From Trichoplax adhaerens (lineage: Eukaryota > Placozoa > Uniplacotomia > Trichoplacea > Trichoplacidae): DNA of 64,000 nt. Below, one piece after another: positions 12,368-26,319 of the stretch (positions within the stretch are counted from its first letter, which is position 1; each line of letters begins with the position of its first letter). The notes under the pieces were generated by a model, which saw only the letters and a list, made by a program, of their open reading frames with translations, was not told where the DNA came from and did not search any database. The translations under genes and the position numbers were made by a program. The stretch covers positions 8,081,650 to 8,145,649 of the forward strand of contig NW_002060945.1 in the NCBI RefSeq assembly GCF_000150275.1, read 5' to 3'.

Positions 12368-15300
12368 CTATTTTATGATTTTAAGTTCCAGTTCTACTAA
12401 TTCTATCCGTCTCCTTAGCATTTCTATATCTACTTTAGTTGCCTTGGATTTTTCTAAATGACGGAGCACATAATGTTTTAAAAATATCAGCAGGCCTTCT
12501 CTAAGGTCTGACAGGTGTGATAAATTTCCTACTCTGCCAAAAATTGACCTAGCAATGTAAATAAATTAAACAAGCTATATGTCAAAGAGTTGATTTTAAT
12601 ACAAGCGTAGTAGTTTTAAAAATCAGCGCCTAATCAGGTTGCACAATTTTACCTGCAAGACTTTTCCGATTTATCCAGTAATAATTGCAGCAATAAAGAG
12701 CGATAGAATTTGATAGAAGTTTCATTCAATTCGCCAAAATTGACAATCTACGATATAAAATTAAACCCAGTAAGTTAACGACGTCTACAGCGTTGCCAAT
12801 GCTAGATGTGGTATAAGTGCAATGTTAAGTTTAAAACTTAATTAAGCTCAAACATTGATATAAAATTTTTCCATAGTTAACAAACCTTCAATGCAGAAAG
12901 CGATAACGAGTTGGATAAAAATAAATTAGCCAATAATTTAGAAAAGGTCAGGCGTTGAATTTTTGAAAGATCTTCCAGCCGCTTCAAGCGATCCCATATC
13001 GAATACTGGAACGTGATCTATATCAACGAGAGTAATTGTCTCACTATCACGGTTCGATATTCAAGAATATGGTTAAAATAATTGATTACTTCTTTACATT
13101 GTTAACGAACCTGGTAATTGCGTTTATATTCACAAAATTTCTGTCCTAGGTACGCGTAAAATGGATTAAAAGATTTCTCCTACAGTGTAAGAACATCCCA
13201 TTAGACTTGTAATACACCAATATAGAAATTACGTCATGCCCGAGCAAATCTTAACATACTTGCAAACAACAATCCAATAAAACATGAATTATGTCCCTTT
13301 CTTGTTTATTTTTCAGTTTCAATTTCAGTAAGTTCTCAAATGCGTTAACATAGTCCTATTATAAATCGGCAATGCAATGTCAGTGAAAAGGAATACGTAC
13401 ACATATGCAATGTAAAATTGAACAATTAACATAGTTACATACCTGACTTGACATTATGATGCAAAAGATATTTCGTCTGATGTCAGTATTCATTCTTTGC
13501 TTCTTAGCTAGTTCTACTAATCGATTATCGCCAATACCACTACCTGAGAGTTCTTTATCTTGCCCTGTAATGTTGCAATGGACTTAAGAAAGAGTTCACA
13601 AATGAAAATTGTGCTAATACAATAAGCTGAATAGCTTACTTCCAAAAGTCTCTCTATCGGACCACGATGAACCTATAACCCACCAGCGACCTTTTTACAA
13701 AGACAAGAAGTTATCAGAAGAGTTTTTGCATGTTAACATTGCATTACCTTAGTTAAGTAGTAATACATGTATTACCTGTTTTATTGCAAGCTAACAGATC
13801 TTTCAAAGAAATTTGCATTTGTGCATCACCTTGGCGCTCTATAATCATATCGCAAGGTACATACGCATATAAAAGATAGTGATGTAATTCAGTACTGTAT
13901 ACAACTATAAATGTAATTATGCCTACATAAAAGAAATTTTACCTTTACTTAAACGCCTGCATATAACCTTTAAATTTTCTAAAAGAGTTGGATCGAATAA
14001 AGCTAATTTCTTCGAATTATTATTGCAGACATACTTGAGCGTATCAAGCATAAAATTAATTCGCGATCTAAAGTTATTTATACACATAAAAAGAAATTCC
14101 TCGGTATAGAGTATAATTGTATCATCGAGTTTCATAACGATAAAATTGTATACTCAATTATAGACTTACGCGTCATCTACTGTACAAACCAGACTGCCAG
14201 ATTTAGAATGAATTTGACTAGCGATCTCCTAATGATTGATAAATGCTTATAATTTTGAACAAAAAATCAAAAGAACGAATTATCACATCATGCCATACCT
14301 TCAAGGCGGTGGGATCATCATTTCGAATTTGTAGCCCAACATCTTAAGTCATTTAATTAACATTGTATTCTTTTAGACTTTATCGATAATATTGAAGTAT
14401 TCTTGATTTCGATGAAAGTTTTAAATCTGATCTATAAATCGAAAGACTAGTAAACTTACTCCGGAGGATATGCAATAGTAATTCCACGTCAAGTTGGTTC
14501 ATACTTTCAATAGATTTTCGAATCAAATCGTATATTAAAGTGCAATGAATAACCTGCAAAGAGAAAGAACGCGACATCGTTCAATCTAACTCGCTTAGTA
14601 ACTGAAGTCGTATAGACAATTTATTAGCAAATTCAATCATGATTGACTATTCTTCTTTCACCTTAAAGTTATATAAATGGCAAAACAAAGATAATGCATT
14701 ATGGCACCGCTTATTCGTACCAATAGGACCAATTTCATTGTATAAATTTTTGTAAAATAGAGCTAGTTTTTCTATAAAGTGAGCACCTATGCAAAGTGAG
14801 AAAATTTCGTTGAAAAAGTGCTACTTTACGCCTTGAATATACGCACATTAGTGAATTCTAACCGATTTCAGTGCCAACGTTGGAGTGTAATACTGTGATA
14901 ACAACAACATGCTCCATAATTAACTTTTCAGGAATCAGCGTATTTTGGATGCAGCTATCAAAAATCAGTTGAGTCAAGGTTTCTGTTACGCCTGTTCAAT
15001 TATATATAACATATATGTAATTATTTACAATAGAATTGGAGAAAAGATTAGTCGTAACATAAAAGCTGCTTAAGATTGCTTGTAGTTGATTAAATTATTA
15101 ACCGAATCTACTGTAGTTCCGATATAAATTTTCAATCTGATTAATGATAATCCCAATGTTAGACTCGCTCAATCTGGTAAAAGCAACAAGTTGATATAAT
15201 TAGTACAATTAACCGCATGGAAAAATACTTAAAGTCTACATTGAAATGTAATATTTTCTGTAAATAATTAATTAAATTTGGTAGAATAACCTATTAATAT

Positions 15301-17286
15301 AGCCCTTCATCTGTTTTCGAATAGCATCTATTTCTTTGGAATCATTCTCATTTCGCATTCTTTGTTGAGGAGGTATATATTTTTCTGTCTTAGTCGTGAG
15401 TAAATCCTTACGTAACTCATTACTTTCATTATTTACGGATTCCGTGTGGCTATCACCATCATTGCTAGCGCATTCATCAGCTGTACTGTTAGATTTATTT
15501 TCTAGGTCAACTTCAGAGTCTTCCTCCAAACTTTCTTCGTCATTTATACAATCGCTGTTATCACTGTCCAAATTCACATTTTCTCCTTCGCTACTCAAAT
15601 CTTGGCTTACGAAATTATCTTCGTCTGCCTCGCTTAGTACTTCATCATCACTTTCACAAGAATCATTATCATCGCTAGAATTGTCTGACTGACGTTTTAA
15701 TATGCTCTTTGTCTTTTGCTTTTTCCGAGTAATAACCTTATCAACGTTAGTATTTGAATCAATTCTATCGCATGCCTCAAGTAAATCTGAATTTCAAAGT
15801 TAAGGATTTATTACTGTAAATTTAAGCGTATACAATAGATCATCCATTAAACTTGATAGTATCCTACTTTGCAATTAATTACCTCTACAAAATTTGAAGA
15901 CAGTATCACTGGATATTGAAATCATTGTACACGTAGAATATACTTACTGTAGAATAATTAATTAAAGTTATTTATCATCTGCTAAAATATTTTATTACGA
16001 AAGATTGGAGTTAATTTGGCAAGGTAGATACAGTCAAGCCCATCACTTCGAAAGGCTGATGGCAATGGATTTTTCTTATTAAGTTTTAATTTCCACTCTA
16101 ATTTTGAAATTACTTTATCATCCACTTTATTAGCCATGGAGAGATTTATCTTTGAATTATTGAATGATTGATTATCCTGAATGAATTGAGTATTAAAGTC
16201 ATCAAAGAAATTTAGATAGTAAACAAGGTAATATTATAGTGCTCGTTATGCCATACTATCGTATAAGTACAGTAAATTGATCATTTTATATAATATTATA
16301 TTTGCATGGCGCATTCACAAAACAAGGTGTCTATCGATGACTTACTTCATCTTGAACCTGGTTCCTTTTCCTTTTTTTCTTTGAGCTAAGGGATTTTTTA
16401 CGATTATCGGATGTAGGTTCTTGGCTACTCTTAGGATGTTTTGCTTCAGTGCTATTTGTGGTCATTTTCTGTCAAAGGGAGTATTTTATAATTTCCATTG
16501 AATGATGTAGTACTAGCTTATAACATAATCTATAGCATAATGGAATATTTTTAATTTTTTGCAACTTCTCCAGTATTATCAGCGTTATTACAGCGTGGAT
16601 TATTCAGCTTATATAAGGATAACTGTACAAGTAATGGAAGTGCATTATAGATCTATTATTAATACTGCAAATTAAAATAATTTATTGGAGAAAAGTGAGC
16701 ACGACAGCAAGTTAAGCTTCCATACAGTATCTATTTATTAAGTAAAGACATGAAGCATTTTTGTAGGTGCTATGGAATCGATTGATACGCAAATTAAGAG
16801 AATAGCAAATGCTTGAGGTGAATTACTAGTACTTTATAGCCATTCAACTGAATAGACTAGCTTGATGTATATCATAGGCGAAGATGGAAGAGTGGCAGAG
16901 TTCATAATGAAAAATGGTAAAGCGTCTGCTATCATTGTATAATATTTATTATCAATATTTGAAAAGTATTTCTGAGTGGAGAATAACTAGCGCTAATTAA
17001 CTAGATCGAGAGTGATAATAAAATTGCAAGTTACTTTTAGAGTTTACATACAGAATAATATGCACGTCTGTTTTGTTTTTTAGCTAGTCTTGATTGCTTT
17101 CTTCTTTCTTTTCTAGAAATGGTTGATGAAACTGACTTTATGGCATCAAAGTCTTTTTCTATTGAAGAGAAATAATATTAAGTTGAAATTTTGATTTATT
17201 GTGCAATAGGTTTGAAACATGTAAGCTCAATGTAATCTGTAATTTAAGCTATAGCAATCGCATGTAGTTTTACTCAACGTATTCAT
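12368..17286 (-). CDS. NOM1: NOM1/Sgd1-type nucleolar MIF4G-MA3 protein
   Basis: Twenty exons on the minus strand: 17274-17286, 17052-17158, 16346-16468, 16032-16176, 15291-15786, 15112-15173, 14863-14982, 14662-14786, 14460-14553, 14299-14342, 14170-14228, 13943-14067, 13776-13829, 13640-13690, 13443-13564, 13260-13355, 13111-13179, 12886-13017, 12653-12747, 12368-12548. The reading frame runs through all of them (770 aa; human 860). Landmarks in order: a basic SRKERRKQSRLAKKQ, PSAFRSDGLDYLLEAC, a long Asp/Glu/Ser-rich acidic tract, KYIPPQQRM, the MIF4G region (IMEHVVVITVLHSNVGTEIG, NVGLQIRNDDPTALK), GRWWVIGSSWS, then the MA3 region (KKQRMNTDIRRNIFCIIM, NPFYAYLGQKFCEYKRNYQ). In human and yeast the protein acts in the nucleolus in 18S rRNA processing and binds the helicase eIF4A3/Fal1. 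The 13-nt first exon (MNTL) is a phase-compatible guess; all else is well supported. Confidence 0.93.
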
Positions 17287-18272
17287 ACTCGTCAACTCTA
17301 CTTAAAGGTAGTATGCAATTCAATCAAAATGTAGCTATAATCGACAAGAAAAAGTTCTTGGCTAAAACAAAGTTCATGCGTGATGAAGCTAGTTTCACTA
17401 CCACTGCCTAGCTTGATTCCATTCTACCGCAAGCTACTGTTGAATTATTTTCGGATCGGATTGACTATAGCTATTTCATCCAAGTACCCGCTACTATAGC
17501 ACAGTAGTCGCTATCACACCCAAAATTGAAGCTTATATCCCCCCATTGAACAAAGCTCAGTAGACGGCTAGCACGGACTACAGGGCATCCATTCTCTTAT
17601 TCAAGCAGTTGAAGCAGTCTCTGTAACTAGCTAGCATAAGTGATAATCTGCTATAACGATACGATATCGTATTTTGTCATCTTTTACAATATTGGCATCA
17701 TCCTACCGCAGCGTGATTGCAATGTGGGCATCGATGATTCTATCCTGTCAATTACGACAATGCCTTACAACAGATCAAATATGAAAATCAATGAATGATG
17801 TATCAATGGTGGAGATGTTCACTGCTGTACAACTACTAGGCTGCCATTAGCAATACATGTATCGATTACATCTGATGTGCTGTTGAATGGGTGCTGGCTG
17901 AAAGCTGAGCCAACAATGCAAATGCAATGAAGTATTTTGCAGACTGGATGACTGTCAAGGTATGCAAAAGTAACATGCCTGACCATAGTAATTGAATTTT
18001 GCAATAGTAAATAGCAGTGATTGTCGATAATCTATCACCGTTTTATTGTTGTTATTTCCACTACTTTATGCATGCAATTGTAAAGCCAGGCATTACCTTC
18101 TCCTCGAGCTGTTTTTGCCTTTCCCATTGCTTCTCTTTCTTTCTGCCACCACTATTGAGCAGAGTCAAATCTCGGTCGTCAGGTCCTGTACTTGTACAGT
18201 ATTGAACAAGATATCCGATTCTATAGTACTGTAGAGAAAGCTGAACGGTATCCTAGTAACGATAGTACTGTA

Positions 18273-18505
18273 TTGCGCAGTTTGAACTCAGTGAGTTGGC
18301 AACTTGGCATACTGAACAGTCTACTGTACAGTGTACAGTACATTGTCACAGCACTGTACTCTTTCAACTTGGTATTGTACACTGTCGCAGTTGCGCAGTT
18401 TGAACTCAGTGAGTTGGCTTACAGAACAGTCTACAGTACTGTACTGTACAGTGTAAAGCACATTGTCACAGCACTGCACTCTTTCAACTTGGTATTGTAC
18501 ACTGT
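18273..18505. repeat. Direct tandem duplication, about 117-bp unit, two copies
   Basis: Copy 1 is 18273-18390 and copy 2 is 18391-18505. Each starts TTGCGCAGTTTGAACTCAGT, contains a GTACAGTGTA-type core and ends TTTCAACTTGGTATTGTACA. The copies differ mainly in the length of the internal GTACAGT run. Confidence 0.85.
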
Positions 18506-18552
18506 AGCTTGTGGTCCTGCCGTCCTGTAGTCCTGACTCCTGACGCCTGACA

Positions 18553-18592
18553 GCCGGTCGGCCGGCCCACCCCTCCCTGAAACCTCGCCCAG
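18553..18592. other. Short GC-rich patch with GCCGGTCGGCCGGC near-palindrome
   Basis: In a region otherwise AT-rich, 18540-18600 is strongly GC-rich and contains a near-palindrome at 18553-18566. It sits midway between two divergent genes. It could be part of a mobile-element end or a promoter element; the sequence alone does not decide. Confidence 0.35.
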
Positions 18593-18841
18593 GTGTGAGT
18601 CAGCTTTCCCGTAAAAGAAAATGACAGAAACTGAAACCGCAATCAATCTACAGTACACTACTAATTTAAGCAGAAAATGTCTAGGTTGTAGAAAGAGTGT
18701 ACACTGTACTGGATCAAGCAAGACCTGGTGGGAAAGATGTCATTTTCCTTGTCCACCATACTGGACTGTCAGGGACTACTAAGAAAGACCCAGTCCTGAC
18801 TCAAACTACTGAACCCAAAGGAAGACCACTGCACTAGTAAG

Positions 18842-18960
18842 GCACTCACTGTACAGTGCACAGTGTACAGTAGAAAGTGAATTTCCACACCCAATTACTG
18901 TACTGTACTGTACACTGTGACTCTGTACTGTACGTACACTGCTGTCCATACAATACAGTA
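18842..18960. repeat. Cluster of GTACAGTAC/GTACTGTAC-type palindromes
   Basis: Dense overlapping palindromic words made of GTAC, CAGT and ACTG, for example TACTGTACTGTACTGTACAC and CTGTACTGTACGTACACTG. The same vocabulary recurs at 1-20, 18300-18500, 45381-45481, 45800-45850, 45985-46060 and 46380-46420, which marks a dispersed palindromic repeat family. Confidence 0.7.
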
Positions 18961-19197
18961 GTGTAGTGCATACTGAGTGCAGTACCGCCCAGCAGTCTTG
19001 GAATAGTACAGTACCATAGTAGGAAAGGCAACTTGCTTGCGTCACTGGACATCCTCCTGTGATTGGTGACAACCAGAGGATGGAATCCGATTGTCCGACT
19101 TGGCCATACAAATCCTTCAATTAAGGTGAAGACTTGCTTGAACGTCCATTTGTTGTAGAAGAAGCAAATAGTGGGGGGAAAAAGCCACCAATTCATC

Positions 19198-22100
19198 ATG
19201 TCGAAGGCGAAAGAGAAGCAATTACCACTGCATAAGATCATTATGGTCGGTACAGGTGGAGTTGGCAAGTCGGCACTAACTTTGCAATTTATGTACGATG
19301 AGGTATGTCTTACTATGTAGAGGGTGGTTGATCCTTGTTAGTTTAGCAATAGAGTATCAGTATAAACTGGAGGCAAATTGACCGCCCAGTCGTTAAAAGT
19401 AACACAGACTCTCTCTCTCTTTCTATCCCAATGGATGACAATTTGCCAATATCAAGTCTAGCAGCCTTATTGAAACAGATACTTTATAAACTATTTTTAC
19501 AGTGATCGATTGCATTCGTTTGCAATGTATAATTTGATAAAGCCTTGGTAATTTTTTTCCGTCCGCCAACCGTTGCAAATTGCCATGGCTATCCTAGTAC
19601 AGCTGCTCGTTGCGGTCAAAGCGTATGCTAGATCGTACCCATTTCTCTTCCAATAATGACTTACTATAGACTATACAGTAGCCCACCATGGCAATACAGT
19701 CGTCTTATGGAACCATAATAATTCAATACTTTCATCATAATTTTGACAGCTTTACTCATCAACAACTTGCACAGTAGACAGTCGTTTCACTTCCAAAAGA
19801 TACCCTGAAACTGGAGCAATCCTTGATTCAATACTAGAATTTTCTCATTTTCAATATTCATGTTGACTTGCTTGCGAGATTTGACTGGGTCGTGATTCCC
19901 AATATCGTTGTATCAAGAGTAAACAAAAAGTGACTTGGGCTACAACATTAAATGAATATCGCTCAACTCTTGATACTAATAAGTAACTGGCAAATTGTTG
20001 CTAAAAAGTGAAATAGACAAGTAGTTCTATCCAACAAGGAAATGAAATAGGAACGAAAATTGCCTATAGAAAATGAGAACGTGACTTGGTGGCTATTATT
20101 GTACACCTTCACTTTTATATAATTTTAGAGAGAAAGTTCTCATCCATCACAATTGAAAAAAAAACAGCCAAACTAGCATGCATAAACAGCCGACAATATA
20201 CCCCTTATCCACTGCCCATACAGTCGGTACAATTTTCCAACCTGATTAATGATTGCTCTCTCCGCTTATCAAGTCAAGTAAATGATACAAAATAAAATGG
20301 CTACCTTGTATTATTTCCTTACCATCAAGCGCAAAGAACGACATGATGACGAGTCGTTTTGATGATAATGAGTACAGAGCATAGAAGAGCTAGCCATATC
20401 TTCGTATACTATGATGAGTACCATGCTTAAACTGTAGCATACTTCTTGACGGCAAGTTTTAGTTATACATTGCTATTTATTATGACAAATGATATACTGC
20501 ATTCTCTACCATTTCGTCATTTTCCAGTTGGAAACCTACCAGAGCACCCTTACCCATTTTATGCGGCATATTATGATCCAACTCTATACCAGACAGTTTA
20601 ATAAGAACAACCGCTAATGATGATATCCATAAACTAAGTAAACTTGAAAATACTTTTCTTTACCCTACAGTATATTGTAGTATAGAAAGTGGAGAACAAA
20701 AAATGACTAAGCAGAACAGGTTCGCTTAACATCGACTCTATTGTTGTCTATAATCCTCGTAGTGTATATCTAAATTGAAAAAAAAAATATTTTAATAGCC
20801 GAACTTACGCTCGTGATGGAATCGGATCATCAGTTATAGGGTTATTCTTCGTCTTTGTCATTGATTCATTTAGACAGGCTATGAATACTTGCATTGCAAT
20901 ATTCTCTCTCTTAATACACGTATGTACTACTTGCATGAGATTGTGTCATAAATTTCTAGTTCACTGCAGCTGATGCTGCGACCGTAGATATGTCTGTATT
21001 CTAGATAGAATTAAGATAATAAATTAATAGTATTTACTTGAAAGCAAGAGATTGAAAAAATCTTCATCTGTACTGCATCTTTTACATTTAGTTAAGCACA
21101 TTCCCAATATCTAAATTTTTGCAATTTCTTATACTTATTATGATCTCACAGCTGCACAGTACAAAAATGGGAATAAAAGGTAAACCCCGTAGACGCACAA
21201 TTACTCTACTGTATCATAATGATGATTGCTTACGCATTCAAATACGACATGATATCGATTTCTTCTAGCTGTGATGCATGCTATGGTATACTTTCCCTTA
21301 TTATAATGTGTGATATTTTACATTCTTGACTACTACCATTATAATGATTCTCAGCAGTATGTGTTTAGCGATTCCATTGACTGTGTTATCAGTAAAAATA
21401 CAATAGCACATTTCCGCATTTTACTGTACACTAATCCTACCAACTTGGAATGACACATTACTTGTTGTACTTTGCAAAGTTCTAGCTAGTAGCCAATAGA
21501 TTATAGCTGTGCTATATTTCTACAATCTTGATTTCAAGCCATATTGTATGTGTTTCAATTAGAACAGCAGATTATAACATGCACGAAAGTTTTCAATGAG
21601 TTCAATTCTTTACTCACGACCCAAACTAAATAGCCTATACTGTGCGCACATATAGGATTTAATTGCTCATCTATGATTGACTTATACTTTTATTTATTGA
21701 AGAAATGATCGTCAAAAGTAGTTGTTATAACAATTGACAAATAATATTATATATCATCAAAAGGAAAATGGATCGTTGGCTGAATAATTAAAATGGTGTA
21801 CGTGATTTTATACATGTTCAACTGCGCATGTAGATAATACATACATATAAATAGAATCGATCATGTAGCCTATGCAACAGAATAAAAGAAGATGTAATAT
21901 ATATATATTAATCATTAGTATACGAAAATATGGTTTAAAGTACTATACGGGTATGACGGCTTACATTAAACATTAAAATATATACTCGTATAGAATTCTT
22001 GAATTTTCCTTAATTTATTGTTATAAGTCTGACTTAATCTTCCCCCCCCCCCCCCAATAAAAAACAATTTCTCTTAAATGTACAATAAAGAGAAGATGTA

Positions 22101-23139
22101 GTGTTGTTGATCGTAGATTAATGTAAACGTCGTATTGTAGAGTAATAATTCAAGAAATCAAAAGTCGCCCACTATGCAAACTTGAGGTAGCTGTGGCCTT
22201 GATGATTATCACTTTTTGACTTTGTAGTTGCAGCCGAGGTGCTTATTTGTATTTCCTTGTCATCACTGGCAAGATTATTATTATATGCTGTGATGTACTA
22301 CAGTACTGTACTTAGAAATAATGAAATGAAAAGTCCTCCGTATAATAATGTAATAAAATTTTTCAATCAGTCTTTCGAACCAAATGTATCTCTTACGACT
22401 ATTTTCTATATACAGTACATATAAACATCGGCTAATGACTTTATTATCATCATGAACAATTTTCTATCACTGTATGCCTCATAAAAGCAGAGTCAATATC
22501 GTCAATATAATTATTATTGCCCTGTATAATATATATTCTTTAAGTAAAAATTTTTGATTACTGCCAATAATAGACGAAATTTGTAATTAACTTTGCATTC
22601 GGCTTAATTGTAAGAAGTAGATGCTAATTTTCATTTCCGAACGCTTTTATTTACAGTTCGTCGAAGACTACGAACCAACTAAAGCCGACAGTTATAGGAA
22701 AAAAGTTGTATTGGATGGTGTCGAATGTCAAATTGATATTTTAGATACAGCAGGGCAGGAAGATTACGCTGCTATTCGGGACAATTATTTTCGGAGTGGT
22801 GAAGGATTTCTGTGTGTTTTTTCCGTTGCTGAGCGAGAATCATTTCAAGCTACAGCGGAATTACGTGAGCAAATTCTTCGTGTTAAAGCTGATGAAAGAA
22901 TACCCATATTATTAGTTGGAAATAAATGCGATTTGGAAGATAGACAAGTGACTGCGGAGGAATGTCAATCTAAAGCGAATGAATGGCGTATTTCGTATGT
23001 GGAAACATCAGCTAAAACAAAGCTAAATGTTGATAAAGTATTTTATGATTTACTCCGAGAAATTAAAAATCGTAAAGATCAAGGCGTTGCTAAAGCTCCT
23101 GGTAAGAAAAAGAAAAAGAGCAAATGTACTATATTGTAA
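19198..23139 (+). CDS. RAL: Ral small GTPase (RalA/RalB orthologue)
   Basis: Two exons: 19198-19302 and 22657-23139, joined in phase 0 across a 3.35-kb intron, giving 195 aa. Ral is a Ras-family switch that recruits the exocyst (Sec5, Exo84) and RalBP1 at the plasma membrane. Visible elements: P-loop GTGGVGKS (18-25), the Ral-specific effector loop [14 protein letters not shown] with switch-I Thr43, DTAGQE with Gln69, NKCD (124-127) and ETSAK (151-155). The tail is lysine-rich and ends in a CTIL CaaX box (192-195), whose final Leu predicts geranylgeranylation. All nucleotide-binding residues are intact. The intron splits the protein just before the effector loop. The start follows directly from the family N-terminus. 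Confidence 0.97.
22042..22055. repeat. Poly-C tract in the Ral intron
   Basis: A run of 14 C residues in the long first intron of the Ral gene. It is a simple-sequence tract and a likely site of length variation or sequencing error. Confidence 0.9.
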
Positions 23140-26100
23140 AATAGGTGTCCTTTTACATTGTGGGTTATTTAGCCGTAAGCGGATAGAATTTATGAATTGG
23201 AAAGAAAATGGATTACAAGTTTTTTGCGTCTATAAAAGTTGCTACAATTTAATTTTCTGTGTGTTGTTGTACATTCAATAAACATTTGGAATATGATACA
23301 CCCATATGCTTACCTTCTACAGTACACTAACATGGGTATCCTCTCTATATATACTGTAGCCTTGTTTTTACCATCACCGTTTTATGCCTGTATTGGAATA
23401 GTGCTATTAATTGTTAATTGCTCTTAGCCTCTTTTTCACGCTTTTTGTTGTATGTCAAGTTTTATTCTAGGCTTCGATATTGTTGTTAGAGTTTAAAGTT
23501 ATTGATGCATATTATACTACTTAAATAATCGTTTATAGGATTAATGATAAAAAATCATTATTGGATACTGTTTAATATTTCCGATAATAAGAATTTTGTT
23601 TTAAAATATGAAGGCAATTAATCGAATGGATGATAGATCTACGATTCGTTGATGTGAATGCTGATCTCTCAATCATAGTTCTATGTTGATCCGTTTTGAT
23701 AATAGAATTTAGTGGCTGAGATAATTTAATATGCGCTGATTGACCTTTTAAATTTAGTATCAACATGACTATAATTTGAATTCAACTAGTCGTAAGAAAT
23801 GAAAGATTTTCAGTTTATGGATATAAATAAGCGTTATTAAACCTCATTATCTCCAATACATGATGTCTGATATGACCTTGATTCATCTGGATCTGTTAAA
23901 CTTTGTATCACTACTTTTCGTACTTATAATTAATTGCTCTGTTCCTTCGTTAATACTAAGTTTCATCAGCGTAAAGATAATAGTGATAATACACTATTAT
24001 TCCTCTAACGTGTGTCATAAAATAACGGTATGTGAAGTATTCAATTCTTTAACAGTTTCTTAATCTTCTACTGATAACAACTATCGTCAATGTGATGGTA
24101 ATGAGGATAACATCGTTATATCGACGTTGGACGTAAAAAGTAGTACTTATTGAGGGATTTTATGCTCGTTTTTTTGTCATAGTAAAACTTTGTAACGTCA
24201 AAGTTACAAGTACTACGTTGTATTTCCATCATACTTGTGTGTTAATATATGGCAGAAATAGATTGCATAATGAACACATCTAGTTATAATTCCAGTCTCT
24301 TTTAGTGTCATAAGGTTTTTCACTGAAACAGTTTTCGATCATTGACGAACATGGGCTGTAATCATGTTTACCGATAGCATTTGTATAGCATCCGAAATCG
24401 CAACAGATACTAGAAATTTATTATATAATAGCGGAATGTATTCGAACGTTTTTCGTTTTAAATAAAATTCACATAAGCACAAAATGATTGAAATAAAAGA
24501 CCTTCATTGCAATGATTTCCATCTAGTGTAGACCCTTAATATGTTATAGACAAACCTAATGCTATCTCAAGTCCAATTAAATTAGAAATACAGAAGAAAT
24601 GCATAATGTACCAAAGTACGATGTTGTAAAGGTAAATTATCACTAGTGAGCTGCGTAAGCTGCAGATTCAACGTTAGTAATACCGAAACGGCTATACACG
24701 TATCAAAGGCTTAAATTTAAACGGAATGTGGTCATTATACGTCATAATAATGATGAAATACGAAAGCACAACCTTACAACAGTCAATTTTCGAACGTCTC
24801 TTTACACTTTGAAGTTTTACTTGCTATAAGTTGAATTTGTCTGAATTGTATAAATATACTACTTTGTAATGATTTCAGCTAATTGTAGTCATACAGTAGT
24901 CTGGCTAATAGGATAAGACGGCGCACTTATACTGTCTCTAGTATAAGAGTGTAGGGCGTATGTGAACCAACGGTAATAGCTGGAGACTATTACTCGGTCA
25001 TTACATGCTTAAATGTAGTAGAATATGAACTATGATAGACTGATCGTATCGCTTTTCGGATATTTCTATAGCTTTCATATATTCGTAGTCTAAGTAGTAT
25101 TAGAGTAATTAAAAGAGAAAAAAATTAAGTTATTTTACTTTGGACGTTGTTCAACTATTCGTCGTGCATACGTAAACAAAATCAAGTATTAAAGTAATTG
25201 CCATCAAACAGTCAAAAGTAACACTTAGACGGGAGATTTTAAACTATGGAAATAAGTCCACAGCAACGGTTTTCCTGAATTACGATGTTAGGTACCTAGC
25301 AAATAGTAATTTACTAGTACCTATATTGGAATACATTTATTGAATGATTCAATTATCACTCGAATTAATTTACTCTCAAATCTTTGAGGAATCACGACTC
25401 GAAAGTTATTCTACTTTCATATAATGTAGGTATCGATAATCAATTATAGATTTGGAAGTCGATCTAGCAATATAGATTGCATTACTTTCAATCATTAATC
25501 TTTCATTTGATACCAAAGAATAAATTAAATTTTGTAAAATTATGATAGAAAACACCACATAGAATAAGTTTCGAATCTAACTTTGAAGTCTGTACATTAT
25601 ATTACTGTATTTTTTTACATTAAACTCAGTAGCAATAGGCCAACAGGGAGTAGATTTTGTTGATATTCATATATTTCGCATCATCCTGAAGATGCCCGGC
25701 TATGGACTAGGTATAAGAAAGCTCTAATACAACCATAGGCTAATATCAGAATATTTAAAAGAGTTGAAGTACTGTGAAATGCAACATGTACTACTTACGC
25801 TTGGAGTAATATCGAAATATTCAAGGGAACTTAATAATATATATTTGCCTATACTCATTTCATCTAAGATACTATGTATTTTTCATGAAATTATATGCCC
25901 CTTATGGCGTAAATATTTCAAAAATATCATTTGTGCGTATCTATAACAATAAACTCGTTGGAATAACAAGCAATGTCGGAGTACTCTTCTTAAATCTTCT
26001 AAATCGATTTTTTTATTTCGAGAAAGCATAAAATACAGGTCGGCATTGAGCATAATTACATGAATATATCTTAGAAGAACGCGTAAATAAATACTCTAAG

Positions 26101-26319
26101 CAATACTTGCCAAGTATACCAATAGATTTGATTATTTCAATTATATATAATTATACACTAGAATTTTAATTACTTCCATACGACATGTAAGATACCGTTG
26201 ATAAATCAGTCGATGCTTGTGCACCGAGATTTAAAAAATGTTAGCAATTCTAAGGTATCTAAAGTTAATACACGTACAATTACTAGCTCTTACTTTAGAA
26301 TCGAATTATAACAAGCAAT
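23140..26319. other. Gene-poor intergenic region
   Basis: 3.2 kb of AT-rich DNA after Ral. Beyond its 3' UTR I see no gene: the short open frames (for example 23860-24063 and 25764-25946) lack homology, splice support or composition bias. No strong repeat was noticed. Confidence 0.5.
23277..23282 (+). terminator. Candidate polyadenylation signal of Ral
   Basis: AATAAA 138 bases after the Ral stop codon, in GT-rich surroundings. A canonical hexamer at a plausible distance; not proven as the site used. Confidence 0.5.

Larger units (their letters stand above)
17287..19197. other. Divergent spacer between NOM1 and Ral
   Basis: This 1.9-kb region lies between two genes transcribed away from each other, so it should hold both promoters. 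Its right half is dominated by tandem and palindromic repeats (separate entries). Several short open frames near 17819-19268 lie in the repeats on both strands and are not convincing genes. Confidence 0.5.

Noticed and set aside
15396-15692. Serine-rich 98-codon open frame on the plus strand
   Set aside because: It is the antisense of the acidic Asp/Glu/Ser exon of NOM1, whose frame joins neighbouring exons with NOM1 homology; the plus frame has no homology.
18192-18721. Overlapping open frames on both strands in the NOM1-Ral spacer
   Set aside because: They exist because the tandem repeat is open in several frames; the predicted proteins are just the translated repeat.
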